DNA from: Synechococcus sp. PCC 7502 | GTDB taxonomy: Bacteria > Cyanobacteriota > Cyanobacteriia > Pseudanabaenales > Pseudanabaenaceae | Direction of reading: 5' to 3' | Assembly (NCBI RefSeq): GCF_000317085.1 | Contig: NC_019702.1 | Coordinates: 1,022,394-1,086,393, forward strand | DNA: 64,000 nt | Shown: positions 46,217 to 55,592 of the stretch, one piece after another | Layout of the letters: each line of letters starts with the position of its first letter | Numbering within the stretch: position 1 is the first letter of the stretch | The notes under the pieces: model-generated | What the model saw: only the letters and a program-made list of their open reading frames with translations | Told to the model about the DNA's origin: nothing | The model's database searches: none | Translations under genes and position numbers: made by a program

Positions 46217-48217
46217 CTATGCCAGACTGGCAATTTCTTTGAGGGTAAGTAGCTCACCCATTTGCTCTTGTCCAGCCGTATTTAGCTCGCTATAGCACAG
46301 ATATATTCTTTGTTCAGTACGGTAGCTGATGTCTTGTAGCAGCCGCTCTAGTCTTTGTCTGTTCATCATATTTTCATAGTCAGCATTGATAGTTTCCCCT
46401 TGCCATGATTTTAGAAATACTGGTGCGCCAAATAAAGCGGCACTCCCACCCTGTGACCATAGAGGCGAACCTGTATCTAACCAAAATTGCCAACGGTGCT
46501 GGGTATGTGCCATGCGATATTGATAAATAGTTGCCAGAGTGACGCTTTGATCCTGTTGACTACTGGGAATTTGAGGGTTAGCTGTCACTATGCCAGATCG
46601 AATTAGATCAATAAATCCGATTAAAATTTGTCGCTCTTGCCACCCTAGGCGATAACCAATTTGCCAATAGTACTGGGCTGTTTCTAAAAGTGCTTGCAGA
46701 TTAGCTAATTGTTCATAGCTAGATTTTTGTGGTACTAAAAATTTTTGGATGGCTCGATCTAGTAATAATAGGGGTGAAACCGTTGCAGATTGGTCGGCAA
46801 TCCATTGGCGAATTTGCTCATAGCCACTACTTGCTTCATAACCTAGGCGATAAATTTCAGTGTAGTCACAGCTAGGTAATAGTTTGGGATTGGATATATC
46901 AGGAATAAAACAGCGATCGCTCAGCATCCCCGCTCGCACGGGGTCAATGGTAGGTTGTAGGTTTGTTAGCATCTCTGCCACTTGATCTCGACTAACTAAA
47001 CTTCCAAGCTGGGGATAGATCAAAGTCATTAAAGTTAAAAGCGATCGCACTAGGGCAGAGTTAGCAAGGGGATGTTGATCGCTGAGGCAGATAATGGGGA
47101 TATTATTTTTAGTCAAAATCTCCCGTAGGGCATAGTTGGCAATGTTGTCCAAGCCCGGAGCAATGATGGCAATATCTTGGGGTTGAATTTCTGATGCGGC
47201 GATCGCTGTGATAATTACTTCGGCAGTAGTTCGTAATAAGCTACCCCGTGAACGAGTTTCTAGGCTAAAAAACCCTGCAATGGGCTGAGGATTGTAGAAT
47301 GGATCGGGAGTTAAGGTGAGATTGAGCAAGGACGGCAGCGCAGTTTCAGCAAAGGGATTAAAATTCTGTAGAGATACTAATTCACATTTTTCCTCTATTT
47401 GTGATTGCCAATAACCGGGGTCTGCGCCTAAACCTAAGCGGGCTGAGCCGTAGGGATTATAAGTAAATATGCCAGTTGTACCTTGATTGAGCATCACTAG
47501 ACTTAAATCGCAGGCGATCGCCGGATATTCATCCACATCATCCATGAACAAATATTTATATCTAGTCTTGAGGCTGGCTTGATATTGGGGATCGGGCAAT
47601 AAATATCTACCAAATAATTCCGTAATGATCCCATAGGTAAGTAATCCCTTCTCCCAGCAAAAATCTCGCCATGATTCTAGGGCGATCGCCATTTCTTGCC
47701 ACAGAGCAGGAGACTGATCAGTTAGTTCTATGCCATCTTGAAGTAGTTGTGGTATTTGGGCTAAGGGAGTACCACTGTATGCGGCTAGTAGATATAGGTC
47801 AAGTATTCTGCGTACCAACCGTATATCATTAGTTCCCGTCATTTTCAGTTTGCCGTTTAGCTGATCTGCCCAGAGTTTAGCTGCCAATTCCTGTTCATTT
47901 TCCACCCGCAGTAAAATCGGAAATTGGGATTTTAAGTTTAACTTTTTGATTAATAATGGAAAAAACAGAGTAACTTCATTCCGAAAAAAACTCAGGGGCG
48001 TAACGTTTGTAAATGATTTACCTGTGGTGGCTTGGGCGAGGCGATCGCTCAGTTGTCTACGATTATCAGCATCTATGGCAAAAATAAGGATTGATGTTGT
48101 GATTAATTCATGGTTTGATTCTGAATTCAGTTGCTTGGATTCTATTAATTGACAAACCTGTTCTACTAAATAAGCACTTTTTCCACTGCGACTACCGCCT
48201 CTGACCCAGATACTCAT
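46217..48217 (-). CDS. AddB/RecC-like P-loop ATPase
   Basis: 666 residues. Starts with a P-loop at once (WVRGGSRSGKSAYL, residues 4-16) and has a Walker B-like YLFMDDVDEYPA at 222-233 where UvrD-type helicases carry the DExQ box. Further on IAIIAPGLDNIANYALREIL and the final RIYLCYSELNTAGQEQMG resemble the 2A domain of AddB/UvrD-like proteins. The normal helicase motifs III-VI are degraded, and I see no Fe-S nuclease cysteines. Thus it may be an AddB-like structural or pseudo-helicase subunit. It is divergent from a HerA-like ATPase with 79 bases between starts. Role inferred: DNA end processing or repair. Confidence 0.6.
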   Translation of the reverse strand: MSIWVRGGSRSGKSAYLVEQVCQLIESKQLNSESNHELITTSILIFAIDADNRRQLSDRLAQATTGKSFTNVTPLSFFRNEVTLFFPLLIKKLNLKSQFPILLRVENEQELAAKLWADQLNGKLKMTGTNDIRLVRRILDLYLLAAYSGTPLAQIPQLLQDGIELTDQSPALWQEMAIALESWRDFCWEKGLLTYGIITELFGRYLLPDPQYQASLKTRYKYLFMDDVDEYPAIACDLSLVMLNQGTTGIFTYNPYGSARLGLGADPGYWQSQIEEKCELVSLQNFNPFAETALPSLLNLTLTPDPFYNPQPIAGFFSLETRSRGSLLRTTAEVIITAIAASEIQPQDIAIIAPGLDNIANYALREILTKNNIPIICLSDQHPLANSALVRSLLTLMTLIYPQLGSLVSRDQVAEMLTNLQPTIDPVRAGMLSDRCFIPDISNPKLLPSCDYTEIYRLGYEASSGYEQIRQWIADQSATVSPLLLLDRAIQKFLVPQKSSYEQLANLQALLETAQYYWQIGYRLGWQERQILIGFIDLIRSGIVTANPQIPSSQQDQSVTLATIYQYRMAHTQHRWQFWLDTGSPLWSQGGSAALFGAPVFLKSWQGETINADYENMMNRQRLERLLQDISYRTEQRIYLCYSELNTAGQEQMGELLTLKEIASLA

Positions 48218-48296
48218 AATACGTCGCCTCTTTTAGCATCGGTAATTATAGATATTATTGCAGTTCTTTATCTGCTAAGCTGCTTTTATCCCACAG

Positions 48297-50285
48297 ATGT
48301 CAAATAGACTCTATATGTCACAGCTAATTGGTCGAGTCTTTGCTACAGAAAGTAGCCCTAACACCCCAGACACCTTTAACTTTTGGACAGAATTAAACTC
48401 ACCTGTGGGGATTGGTACTATCGTTAAGGTTTCGGTTCCACAACCATCTCGACGGAATTTTGGCAATGTGAATGCTACGGAATGGGATACCTACGGTATT
48501 GTAGTCGAAGCGCATGGATATACCGACTTAGCCTCTGCTTTACATGATTACATTGGAGCCGATCAAAGTCCTCAATTAGCGGATGATGCCCCCACGATTA
48601 GACCAGAAATTCGGGCATATAAAGCTGCGGTGTTGCGAATGGAACCAGAGGAACCCTTGCAACCAGTTCCCATTGGTTCAGTTTATCTGGCAGATGATGA
48701 ATCCGTAATCATGTCTCTCCGTATGGATGAGTACTATAAAAAGCGAGGGATTCCCGTAGGTGTATATGTTAAGGGAGGCATGAATTCTCCTGTATATTTA
48801 GATGCTGACTTTTTACTGGGTCCTGAAGCAGCGCACCTCAATATTACTGGGGTTTCGGGGTTAGCCACAAAGACATCTTTAGTTGAGTTCTTATTAAAAA
48901 GTATTTTTGCTCACTACTATCCCAATGATCCGAGTAAGAGTGTAGCGGCGGTATTTTTTAATGTCAAAGGACCAGATTTATTATATTTAGACTTACCACC
49001 TACGGATTCAGGAAAACTGACCGATGAAGAGTTGGCAATTTATGACAAATTAGGCATCCCTGCTACACCCTTTGCCAATGTCCAATATTACGCTCCCTAT
49101 AAGCCCGATGGCTATAATCTCAACACGTTACGCACTCATCCAGACTTAATGCATAATGTTTCAGTTTTACAGTGGGGCTTGAGAGAGATTTTTGAATATG
49201 CAGAGGTTTTACTGAATCGAGATGATGTGGATGCCAAAGCTGATGCAGTATTAGCTTTAATTGAAGAGAAGGTGATTCGCACCAAAGACCCTAACTATAC
49301 TTTGGGGATTAAAGTTACGAACTTTCAACGCCTAGAGGAATGGTTCCGTACCGTAATTGAAGAGATGGAAGCAGAGAACAAAAAGGAATGGCATAGTCAT
49401 CACATTGCCACAATCTATAAAGTTCGCAATCGGTTAATGAATATTACCAATCGTTGCAAAGGACTAGTCGGTAATGGTGATAATGTCAGTGATTTACCTT
49501 GGGGAGAATTTAAAAAGAATCATGTGTATGTAATTGATGTGGCAAATTTGGAGCAAACTGCCCAGGATTTAGTATTTACCCGCACCGTCAGTAAAATTCG
49601 TGAATCCTTAGAACAAAATAATTTAGGCGTAGAACGAGTGGTGATCTTTGTGGATGAGTTAAATAAATATGCTTCTTCCGATGGGCAAGATAGTTATCTC
49701 AAGCGCACTTTACTAGATATTTCCGAACGGGGGCGATACTTAGGCGAAGTTCTATTTTCCGCACAGCAGTTTCGATCGCAAGTCCATAAACGCATAGTTG
49801 GTAACTGTGGCACAGGCTTGTATGGACGCATGGATATGGATGAATTAGCTACTCCCGGCTATGGCACCCTTTCTAGTGCGGTTAAAACCAAATTAGCAAC
49901 ATTACCCAAAGGGGAACTGATGGTTAGACATCCCCATTTTACCCAGCCAGTATTTTTGAAATTTCCCCGTCCACCAGTGATGCGTGGGCAAGATGGGAGA
50001 AACTTATATCAACCTCAAACAGATATGCCCTTTGCTGAGGCGATGGTATGGCGACTCCGACAACTGGATCGAAATTTATCAGCCGTCAAAATTAAAGATG
50101 CGATCGCCGATTTTGATCAAGAAACCGTAATGGCAAAGATCAACCAATTGGAGCAGCAAAAACCTGAGGATATATTGGCATGGCTGAAATCTAATTTACA
50201 AAAGATACAAACCCGCAAAAATGGACATCAAGTTAAAGTTGCTCCTGTATTTGAAATTGATGATGATGATCCTTACAAAGATTAG
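48297..50285 (+). CDS. HerA-like hexameric ATPase
   Basis: 662 residues. N-terminal beta-barrel (HAS-type; LIGRVFATESSPNT, GIGTIVKVSVPQP, then YGIVVEAHGYTD), followed by the ATPase: Walker A region GVSGLATKTS at 185-194 (a departure from GxxGxGKS), Walker B VVIFVDELN at 448-456, and an arginine-finger-like RTLLDISERGRYLG. HerA proteins are DNA-translocating hexamers that work with NurA nuclease in end resection. NurA is not adjacent. The shared divergent promoter with an AddB-like gene suggests one repair or defence function. Could start at Met7. Confidence 0.78.
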   Translation: MSNRLYMSQLIGRVFATESSPNTPDTFNFWTELNSPVGIGTIVKVSVPQPSRRNFGNVNATEWDTYGIVVEAHGYTDLASALHDYIGADQSPQLADDAPTIRPEIRAYKAAVLRMEPEEPLQPVPIGSVYLADDESVIMSLRMDEYYKKRGIPVGVYVKGGMNSPVYLDADFLLGPEAAHLNITGVSGLATKTSLVEFLLKSIFAHYYPNDPSKSVAAVFFNVKGPDLLYLDLPPTDSGKLTDEELAIYDKLGIPATPFANVQYYAPYKPDGYNLNTLRTHPDLMHNVSVLQWGLREIFEYAEVLLNRDDVDAKADAVLALIEEKVIRTKDPNYTLGIKVTNFQRLEEWFRTVIEEMEAENKKEWHSHHIATIYKVRNRLMNITNRCKGLVGNGDNVSDLPWGEFKKNHVYVIDVANLEQTAQDLVFTRTVSKIRESLEQNNLGVERVVIFVDELNKYASSDGQDSYLKRTLLDISERGRYLGEVLFSAQQFRSQVHKRIVGNCGTGLYGRMDMDELATPGYGTLSSAVKTKLATLPKGELMVRHPHFTQPVFLKFPRPPVMRGQDGRNLYQPQTDMPFAEAMVWRLRQLDRNLSAVKIKDAIADFDQETVMAKINQLEQQKPEDILAWLKSNLQKIQTRKNGHQVKVAPVFEIDDDDPYKD

Positions 50286-50313
50286 GCGATCGCTTTTGGC
50301 AAACATAGCATTT

Positions 50314-51789
50314 TCATGAAATTTTTTCTGAAACTCTCCGCCTAACCAGCTTATTGTCAATATACTTCAATAAATTTGCTCCCAGAATATAAGCGTAGAG
50401 ACTAGATGGGCAAAATTCAAACTCTACCCCTTTATACTGAATGTCTTTATCTGAGATAGTTTGGCTAGTTATCAAAATTGGTTGAGATATATTGGGATGC
50501 TTATTCACAAATTCAACACAATTATCTAGTTCTGCAAGTGTCCTATAAGGGCGATCGCTCCACTTCACTTCAACAATCCAAGAGGGTAATTGATTAACCT
50601 TATCTAAATGTACAATATCAACCTCTCCCGACTTCCATCTTGCATAATAAAGTTCAGTAATTTTGCTGTGCTGCCATTGACTAAAAATTGCAGTTTCCGT
50701 CATCGCTCCTATAGATTCGGAACTTTCATCAATCTGTCCAAATAATGCAGCTCTCATGGATGGATTGGTTAAGTAAACCTTGAAACACATCGCTCTTTTA
50801 AATCTCTTTGCATTGTTATCTATTCGCTCAACACGTCGAATTAGGAACGCAGCCTCAAGATATTCGAGATAACGCTTGATCGTATTTTTAGCAACACCAG
50901 AGGATTTAGATAATCCATCCAAGCTCACCTCATTCCCAGAGTTGTAAGCTAGGGTCGTAAATAGTCTATTTAATTCTTGAATGTCGTTAATACCGTAAAG
51001 ACTTGGAAGATCTCGGAGTAATACCTTATCGATAATGTCACTTTTGATGTATTGTCTAGGATCTTGTCTGATGGTTTCTGAAAAGACTGCCTCTGGATAT
51101 CCACCAAAGTTTAAGTAATTTATAAACTCTTCATTGAGTGCTTTGATATCTGTAACAGAGTATTCATTTTTCTCCAAATCAAAATCTTCAATTGGCGTTA
51201 ACTTTATAAGTTCAGATTCTCGCCCAGTAAACATTAAGTACTCAGCGAAAGTTAATGGCGGCAGAACATAATCGCTAAAGCGACCAGCGCCAGACTCATT
51301 GCTCTTTAGTCTTAATGCTGCCGCAGCAGAACCTGTGGCAATAAAGCGATAGTCCGCGTATGAATCAACTAGAGATTTGAGATGTACTTCCCAATTACGC
51401 AAATACTGAATTTCATCAAAAAAGACAAATAGTTTGGCATTGCGTTTATGTTCAAAAAGTTTCTGAAAATAATTGAGTATCTGTTCTAGATGTAATCCTG
51501 TGTAGATTGGAGTTTCAAGGGAAATGTATAAAATATTTGTTGCTTCTACACCAGAGTCTAAGAGTGCGCGAATGGTGTGATAAACCATAACAGTTTTACC
51601 GACGCGCCTTGGTCCCATTAAAACGATCGCTCGGCGAACATTTGAATCCAAAATATTTTCGTAAAAGGTCTCGAAGTACTTACGTCGAGGTGTATTTTCG
51701 TAAGTTATTTTCCCTTCTTTACCTTGTTCCCACCAAGGATTATCAAACCGCAGTCGGGACAAAATATCTGGTTCTGAAATTTCCAGCAT
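50314..51789 (-). CDS. AAA_14/DUF4143 ATPase
   Basis: 491 residues. P-loop GPRRVGKT at 59-66, Walker B VFFDEIQYL, sensor ATGSAAAALRL, then a helix-turn-helix (VSLDGLSKSSGVAKNTIKRYLEYLEAA) and a C-terminal DUF4143 domain with a nuclease-like end (VDIVHLDKVNQLPSWIVEVKWSDRPYR, the D...E-x-K pattern of PD-(D/E)XK folds). Members are widespread, often exchanged horizontally, and lack an agreed function. Two copies of a palindromic element lie directly upstream. Its 3' end converges on the HerA-like gene (28 bases). Confidence 0.88.
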   Translation of the reverse strand: MLEISEPDILSRLRFDNPWWEQGKEGKITYENTPRRKYFETFYENILDSNVRRAIVLMGPRRVGKTVMVYHTIRALLDSGVEATNILYISLETPIYTGLHLEQILNYFQKLFEHKRNAKLFVFFDEIQYLRNWEVHLKSLVDSYADYRFIATGSAAAALRLKSNESGAGRFSDYVLPPLTFAEYLMFTGRESELIKLTPIEDFDLEKNEYSVTDIKALNEEFINYLNFGGYPEAVFSETIRQDPRQYIKSDIIDKVLLRDLPSLYGINDIQELNRLFTTLAYNSGNEVSLDGLSKSSGVAKNTIKRYLEYLEAAFLIRRVERIDNNAKRFKRAMCFKVYLTNPSMRAALFGQIDESSESIGAMTETAIFSQWQHSKITELYYARWKSGEVDIVHLDKVNQLPSWIVEVKWSDRPYRTLAELDNCVEFVNKHPNISQPILITSQTISDKDIQYKGVEFEFCPSSLYAYILGANLLKYIDNKLVRRRVSEKIS

Positions 51790-51800
51790 AAATTCTAAAT

Positions 51801-51867
51801 AAGATTAATTAACTAATCTTATTTTATCTTGGTTTTGTATTTAAGATTAATTAACTAATCTTATTTT
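51801..51867 (+). promoter_or_regulatory. Two identical 25-bp palindromic elements upstream of the AAA_14 gene
   Basis: Identical 25-base units at 51801-51825 and 51843-51867, starts 42 bases apart (four helical turns). Each contains arms AAGATTA and TAATCTT around a six-base spacer ATTAAC; in the first copy the arms extend to ten pairs (AATAAGATTA/TAATCTTATT). They begin 12 bases before the ATPase start codon, a fitting place for operators of a dimeric regulator. Confidence 0.7.
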
Positions 51868-51965
51868 TGATCTCACAAGCTTATCTATTGGTATATGTAT
51901 CAATCACTAACATAGGCGCAGTTCTGATGCAATCTTGGCTGACTCGCACATAGAAAATTGATGCT

Positions 51966-52919
51966 TTAGAAAGTGGACTTTACCTTTGGTTCTTTATAAT
52001 CTAATTCCTTAAGCTTACGCAGAATTCTGCCAAAGTATTCCTGTAGGTATGATTCTAGGGTGGTGATCTGTTCTGGATCAATGCCTAAAATTCTATAGGT
52101 TTCAGTCATATCCGCAGTTACTGGCATCCCGCTAGCTTGGACTTCTACATAGGCTACCCGTTCGGCAAAACTCCAACCACCTTCAAACCACAGAGCCAAG
52201 TTGCGCGCAAACCTAACTGCACCCAAAGGCATTCTAGCAGTACGGGCGGTACGACCTGAGAATCTTTCACATTGACGAATAATTTCGCTGGGTGCCCATG
52301 CTTTTAATCCAGCAATCGGTAAAGTTTGACGAGTTGCCTCAGAACTTGATAGGGCGGCGATCGCAAATTTGGCAATATCTTGAGTATTCATATAGGCGAT
52401 CGGGGCATCTTCAGCACCTACCCAAATAGTTTGATTTTCGAGCATGGGAATGGCATATTCAGAAATCAAATTTTGAAAAAACCCACAGGGGCGCAGAATT
52501 GTGTAGTTTAAGCCTGTCTGTGCCAGAAATTTCTCTGTACAGTTTTTAATATCCATTAATGGTACTTTGGGATATTTTTCGGCATTAAGAATGGAAAAAA
52601 AGATGAACCGCTCAACCTGTGCCTTTTCTGCGGCTTGAATTAACGCAACTTTTCCCTCCCAGTCGACTTTTTTAATGCGGGCAGAATCTGTGGCTCTAGT
52701 AGTAGCAGCATCAATTATCATAGTTGTGCCTTCGATCGCCTTAGTTAAAGTCTCTGGCTTAGTTAAATTTCCTATAACTAGGTCGGCACCCCATTCTTTT
52801 AAAAAAGCAGCTTTTTGAGGGTTGCGTACTAAACATTTAACTTTCAGCCCCTGATCCAACGCATGGCGAGTAATCTGGCGACCAAGGGTACCTGTAGCCC
52901 CAACGATCAGTAAGGTCAT
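51966..52919 (-). CDS. ycf39: Photosystem II assembly protein Ycf39 (NmrA-like SDR)
   Basis: 317 residues. Rossmann fold with the atypical SDR motif GATGTLGRQITR at residues 7-18, then CLVRNPQKAAFLKEWGA and FIFFSILNAEKYPKVPLM, matching Ycf39. Ycf39 works with high-light-inducible proteins to deliver chlorophyll to newly made D1. The C-terminal PVTADMTETYRILGIDPEQITTLESYLQEYF (in part) is the family tail. No catalytic tyrosine is required. Confidence 0.92.
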   Translation of the reverse strand: MTLLIVGATGTLGRQITRHALDQGLKVKCLVRNPQKAAFLKEWGADLVIGNLTKPETLTKAIEGTTMIIDAATTRATDSARIKKVDWEGKVALIQAAEKAQVERFIFFSILNAEKYPKVPLMDIKNCTEKFLAQTGLNYTILRPCGFFQNLISEYAIPMLENQTIWVGAEDAPIAYMNTQDIAKFAIAALSSSEATRQTLPIAGLKAWAPSEIIRQCERFSGRTARTARMPLGAVRFARNLALWFEGGWSFAERVAYVEVQASGMPVTADMTETYRILGIDPEQITTLESYLQEYFGRILRKLKELDYKEPKVKSTF

Positions 52920-53040
52920 ATAAAATAAGATTTAAAAAAGAATTGTTAACATTTATAAATCTACCAGATAAATTTACCAGATCAGGTAAAGCCCAAATTA
53001 ATCGCCACCGCTCTAGAAATCTATAACAAAATTTACAACT

Positions 53041-54495
53041 GTGAACAATCTAACCACTCACCGCAAACTTAATCTACATAATATCTTGGCTAAATTAGAT
53101 TTACCTAAGGCTGATTGGATAGGACTACGGGAGGTTCGGGAAACTAATACTACTCGTTATGTTAGAGATGGTAAACCACAGGCAAATGGGCGCAGTCAAA
53201 CCCACGGCATTATGGTTGAAGTTTTAGCGAATGGGCAATTTGGCTACGCTAGTACCAATCAACTCAACTTAATTAGTATTCAAACCGCCGCCGATCATGC
53301 TTACCAACAGGCGATCGCCGCTTCTAAGTGGGCAATTCATAGCTTTACGACTCACCAAAGACCTCAAGCAATCGGGCAGTATCATTCTCCGTTTCTGCTA
53401 CCCCTAGAGGCAATGTCTGTAGGAGAGATTAATGATTTACTGATCAAAATTTGTGATGCTCTAAAGGTGTCAGACAAAATTGTGAAAACCACTGCCTACA
53501 TGATTACCACCGAAACTGAGGTGCAGTTTGTGAGTAGCAATGGCTCTGATATTTACCAAAAATTTATGCTACTTGCCACCGATTATGCTGCTATAGGGCA
53601 GGACGGGAATATTATTCAACGGCGGGGCGATAACGGACAACTGGCAAGGTGTAATCAAGCAGGGCTGGAATTATTGGATCAAGACTCCGTACTAAATCGC
53701 GCGCAGGTAATCGGTCAACAGGTTTTAGAATTACTCAATGCTGAGGATTGCCCCACCACCACTACATCTTTAGTTTTAGCTCCCGATCAAATGCTGTTGC
53801 AAATCCATGAAAGCGTGGGACATCCTTTGGAAATAGATCGAATTTTGGGAGATGAGCGCAATTATGCGGGTAGCAGTTTTGTCAAGCTAGAGGATTTTGG
53901 CAATTTGGTTTACGGTTCTGATTTGATGAATATTACTTTTGACCCAACAGTAAGTGGTGAATATGCCAGCTATGGGTTTGATGATGTGGGAATGCCTGCG
54001 ACTAGGGAATATTTAATTAAAGATGGATTATTACTAAGAGGCTTAGGTAGTTATGAAAGTCAGGAGCGATCGCAAATTGCGGGTGTGGCTAGTGCTAGAG
54101 CCTGTTCTTGGAATCGACCTGCTATCGATCGCATGGCAAACTTAAATTTAGAGGCTGGGGATACTAGCTTTGAGAACATCATCAGTGGGGTAGAACATGG
54201 CATTTATATGCAGTCCAATCGCTCTTGGTCAATTGATGACTACCGCAATAAGTTTCAGTTTGGTTGTGAATATGCTCAATTAATTGAAGATGGCAAGTTA
54301 ACTAAAACCATCCGCAACCCCAATTACCGAGGCATTACTAATCAGTTTTGGCGGAGTTTATCTAAGGTGGGCGATCGCTCTACCAGTGAATTCTATGGAT
54401 CACCATTTTGCGGAAAAGGCGAACCCAATCAAACGATCCGAGTCGGTCATGCTTCGCCCATGTGCCTATTTGAAAATATTGAGGTGTTCAGCTAG
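53041..54495 (+). CDS. TldD/PmbA-family metalloprotease
   Basis: 484 residues from a GTG. The zinc site is HESVGHPLEIDR (H-E-x-x-x-H), with the TldD glycine loop NYAGSSFVKLEDFG following and a C-terminal NPNYRGIT and FCGKGEPNQTIRVGHASP. TldD partners with TldE/PmbA to degrade unfolded peptides and mature some peptide products. This is the TldD-type (intact metal ligands) subunit; the other half is not in the window. Confidence 0.9.
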   Translation: MNNLTTHRKLNLHNILAKLDLPKADWIGLREVRETNTTRYVRDGKPQANGRSQTHGIMVEVLANGQFGYASTNQLNLISIQTAADHAYQQAIAASKWAIHSFTTHQRPQAIGQYHSPFLLPLEAMSVGEINDLLIKICDALKVSDKIVKTTAYMITTETEVQFVSSNGSDIYQKFMLLATDYAAIGQDGNIIQRRGDNGQLARCNQAGLELLDQDSVLNRAQVIGQQVLELLNAEDCPTTTTSLVLAPDQMLLQIHESVGHPLEIDRILGDERNYAGSSFVKLEDFGNLVYGSDLMNITFDPTVSGEYASYGFDDVGMPATREYLIKDGLLLRGLGSYESQERSQIAGVASARACSWNRPAIDRMANLNLEAGDTSFENIISGVEHGIYMQSNRSWSIDDYRNKFQFGCEYAQLIEDGKLTKTIRNPNYRGITNQFWRSLSKVGDRSTSEFYGSPFCGKGEPNQTIRVGHASPMCLFENIEVFS

Positions 54496-54523
54496 GTAGA
54501 AACTAAAGGCAAAGAATTAATAA

Positions 54524-54715
54524 CTAATTTTCTTCACTATCTTTGAACATGGTAAGCACAGGGAAAGATGCACCTACACAGGAAGCGATCGCTGCCACCC
54601 CACCAAAAATATTAGGTGCCTGGAAGTAGTTAAGAATATTTTGAAAAGTCTCTCCAAGGGTAAAAAGCAATAGGGCTGAAATTGCCAGACGGGAGAAGAT
54701 TTGACTAGTGTTCAT
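54524..54715 (-). CDS. Small membrane protein, unknown
   Basis: 63 residues with ATG at 54715, five bases behind a perfect AAGGAG. Two predicted helices (LAISALLLFTLGETFQNIL and GVAAIASCVGASFPVLTMF) and an acidic tail (KDSEEN). No recognised family. The strong ribosome site is the main support that it is a real gene. Converges with the tldD-like gene. Confidence 0.6.
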   Translation of the reverse strand: MNTSQIFSRLAISALLLFTLGETFQNILNYFQAPNIFGGVAAIASCVGASFPVLTMFKDSEEN

Positions 54716-54894
54716 ACACACTCCTTAAATTCAGTAACACTGGGAGCTTCATTTATGCCTCATTTATTATCGATGGATTTTTCCAATAAACAATTATAAA
54801 CAAGCATAGCTTAGAGTATATGTACTCATTTTGATCCCCAATGTATTCTGCCACACATATAGGCGTGACTTTGATCACAAGATAAAGAAAAAAG

Positions 54895-55314
54895 TTAACG
54901 TCTGACCTTGCCCGTAAAACCTGAAGCTTTAAATTGGACTAAACTCAATGGCTCTGGCATATCTGCGGGAACACTGATCGTAATTTCAAAGTTACTTTTA
55001 CCCGGTGGCAGTTCAGCGATCGCCCCTAATCTGGTTCTTTCGGGCATGGCATCATTACCATTAGCATCATAAACTCGACCAAAGACATCAGCGTTATAGA
55101 CGGTTTTATTTTTAGGATTATTGGCTGTACCAGTTACTAAATAGCAATTTGCAGACATTACACCCCCGCCTAGCACCATATTGGCGGCAATTTCTGGTGG
55201 ACATCCTCCATATTTAATATCACTGAGCTTGATCTGCACAGCCGCATTGGCAACGGGTATCCAAGTCATAAGGCTTAGACAGAGGGAAAGTATGGCTATT
55301 TTAAAAAAATTCAT
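54895..55314 (-). CDS. Secreted small protein, unknown
   Basis: 139 residues. Sec signal peptide (MNFFKIAILSLCLSLMTWIP, cleavage after ANA), then a beta-rich domain of about 115 residues with two cysteines (GGCPPEI and ANCYLV), possibly a disulfide. The pattern of NKTVYNADVFGRVYDANGND and LPPGKSNFEITISVP resembles small FxLYD-type immunoglobulin-like domains. Function unknown; lumenal or periplasmic. Divergent from psbK. Confidence 0.7.
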   Translation of the reverse strand: MNFFKIAILSLCLSLMTWIPVANAAVQIKLSDIKYGGCPPEIAANMVLGGGVMSANCYLVTGTANNPKNKTVYNADVFGRVYDANGNDAMPERTRLGAIAELPPGKSNFEITISVPADMPEPLSLVQFKASGFTGKVRR

Positions 55315-55439
55315 GGATCAAAAATAAATAATCGTTTAATAGATTGTACGGCGATCGCAGCATGTTAAAATTCACATTAAGATTTCGTCTAAATTTTGTT
55401 TACTTTGTTTGTTTAAAGTTTAAAAAAGGGTTATTTTAC

Positions 55440-55571
55440 ATGGAAATTTTATTTGCCGTACTGCCTGAAGCCTACAGAATCTTTGATCCTTTAGTTGATG
55501 TTCTGCCCGTAATTCCCGTATTTTTTCTTCTATTAGCCTTTGTATGGCAGGCATCGGTTGGCTTTAAATAA
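55440..55571 (+). CDS. psbK: Photosystem II protein PsbK
   Basis: 43 residues from the ATG at 55440. The mature form begins at [20 protein letters not shown] and continues through one membrane helix to [10 protein letters not shown], diagnostic for PsbK; the first 6-8 residues are removed. PsbK lies beside CP43 and stabilises its attachment to PSII. A longer frame from 55344 exists but does not fit. The 4Fe-4S ferredoxin gene follows by 21 bases. Confidence 0.95.
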   Translation: MEILFAVLPEAYRIFDPLVDVLPVIPVFFLLLAFVWQASVGFK

Positions 55572-55592
55572 GCTCAACAATTTGCTGAGATC

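Noticed and set aside
51801-51867. CRISPR array
   Set aside because: Only two repeat units with a 17-base gap, each palindromic; no further repeats and no cas genes.
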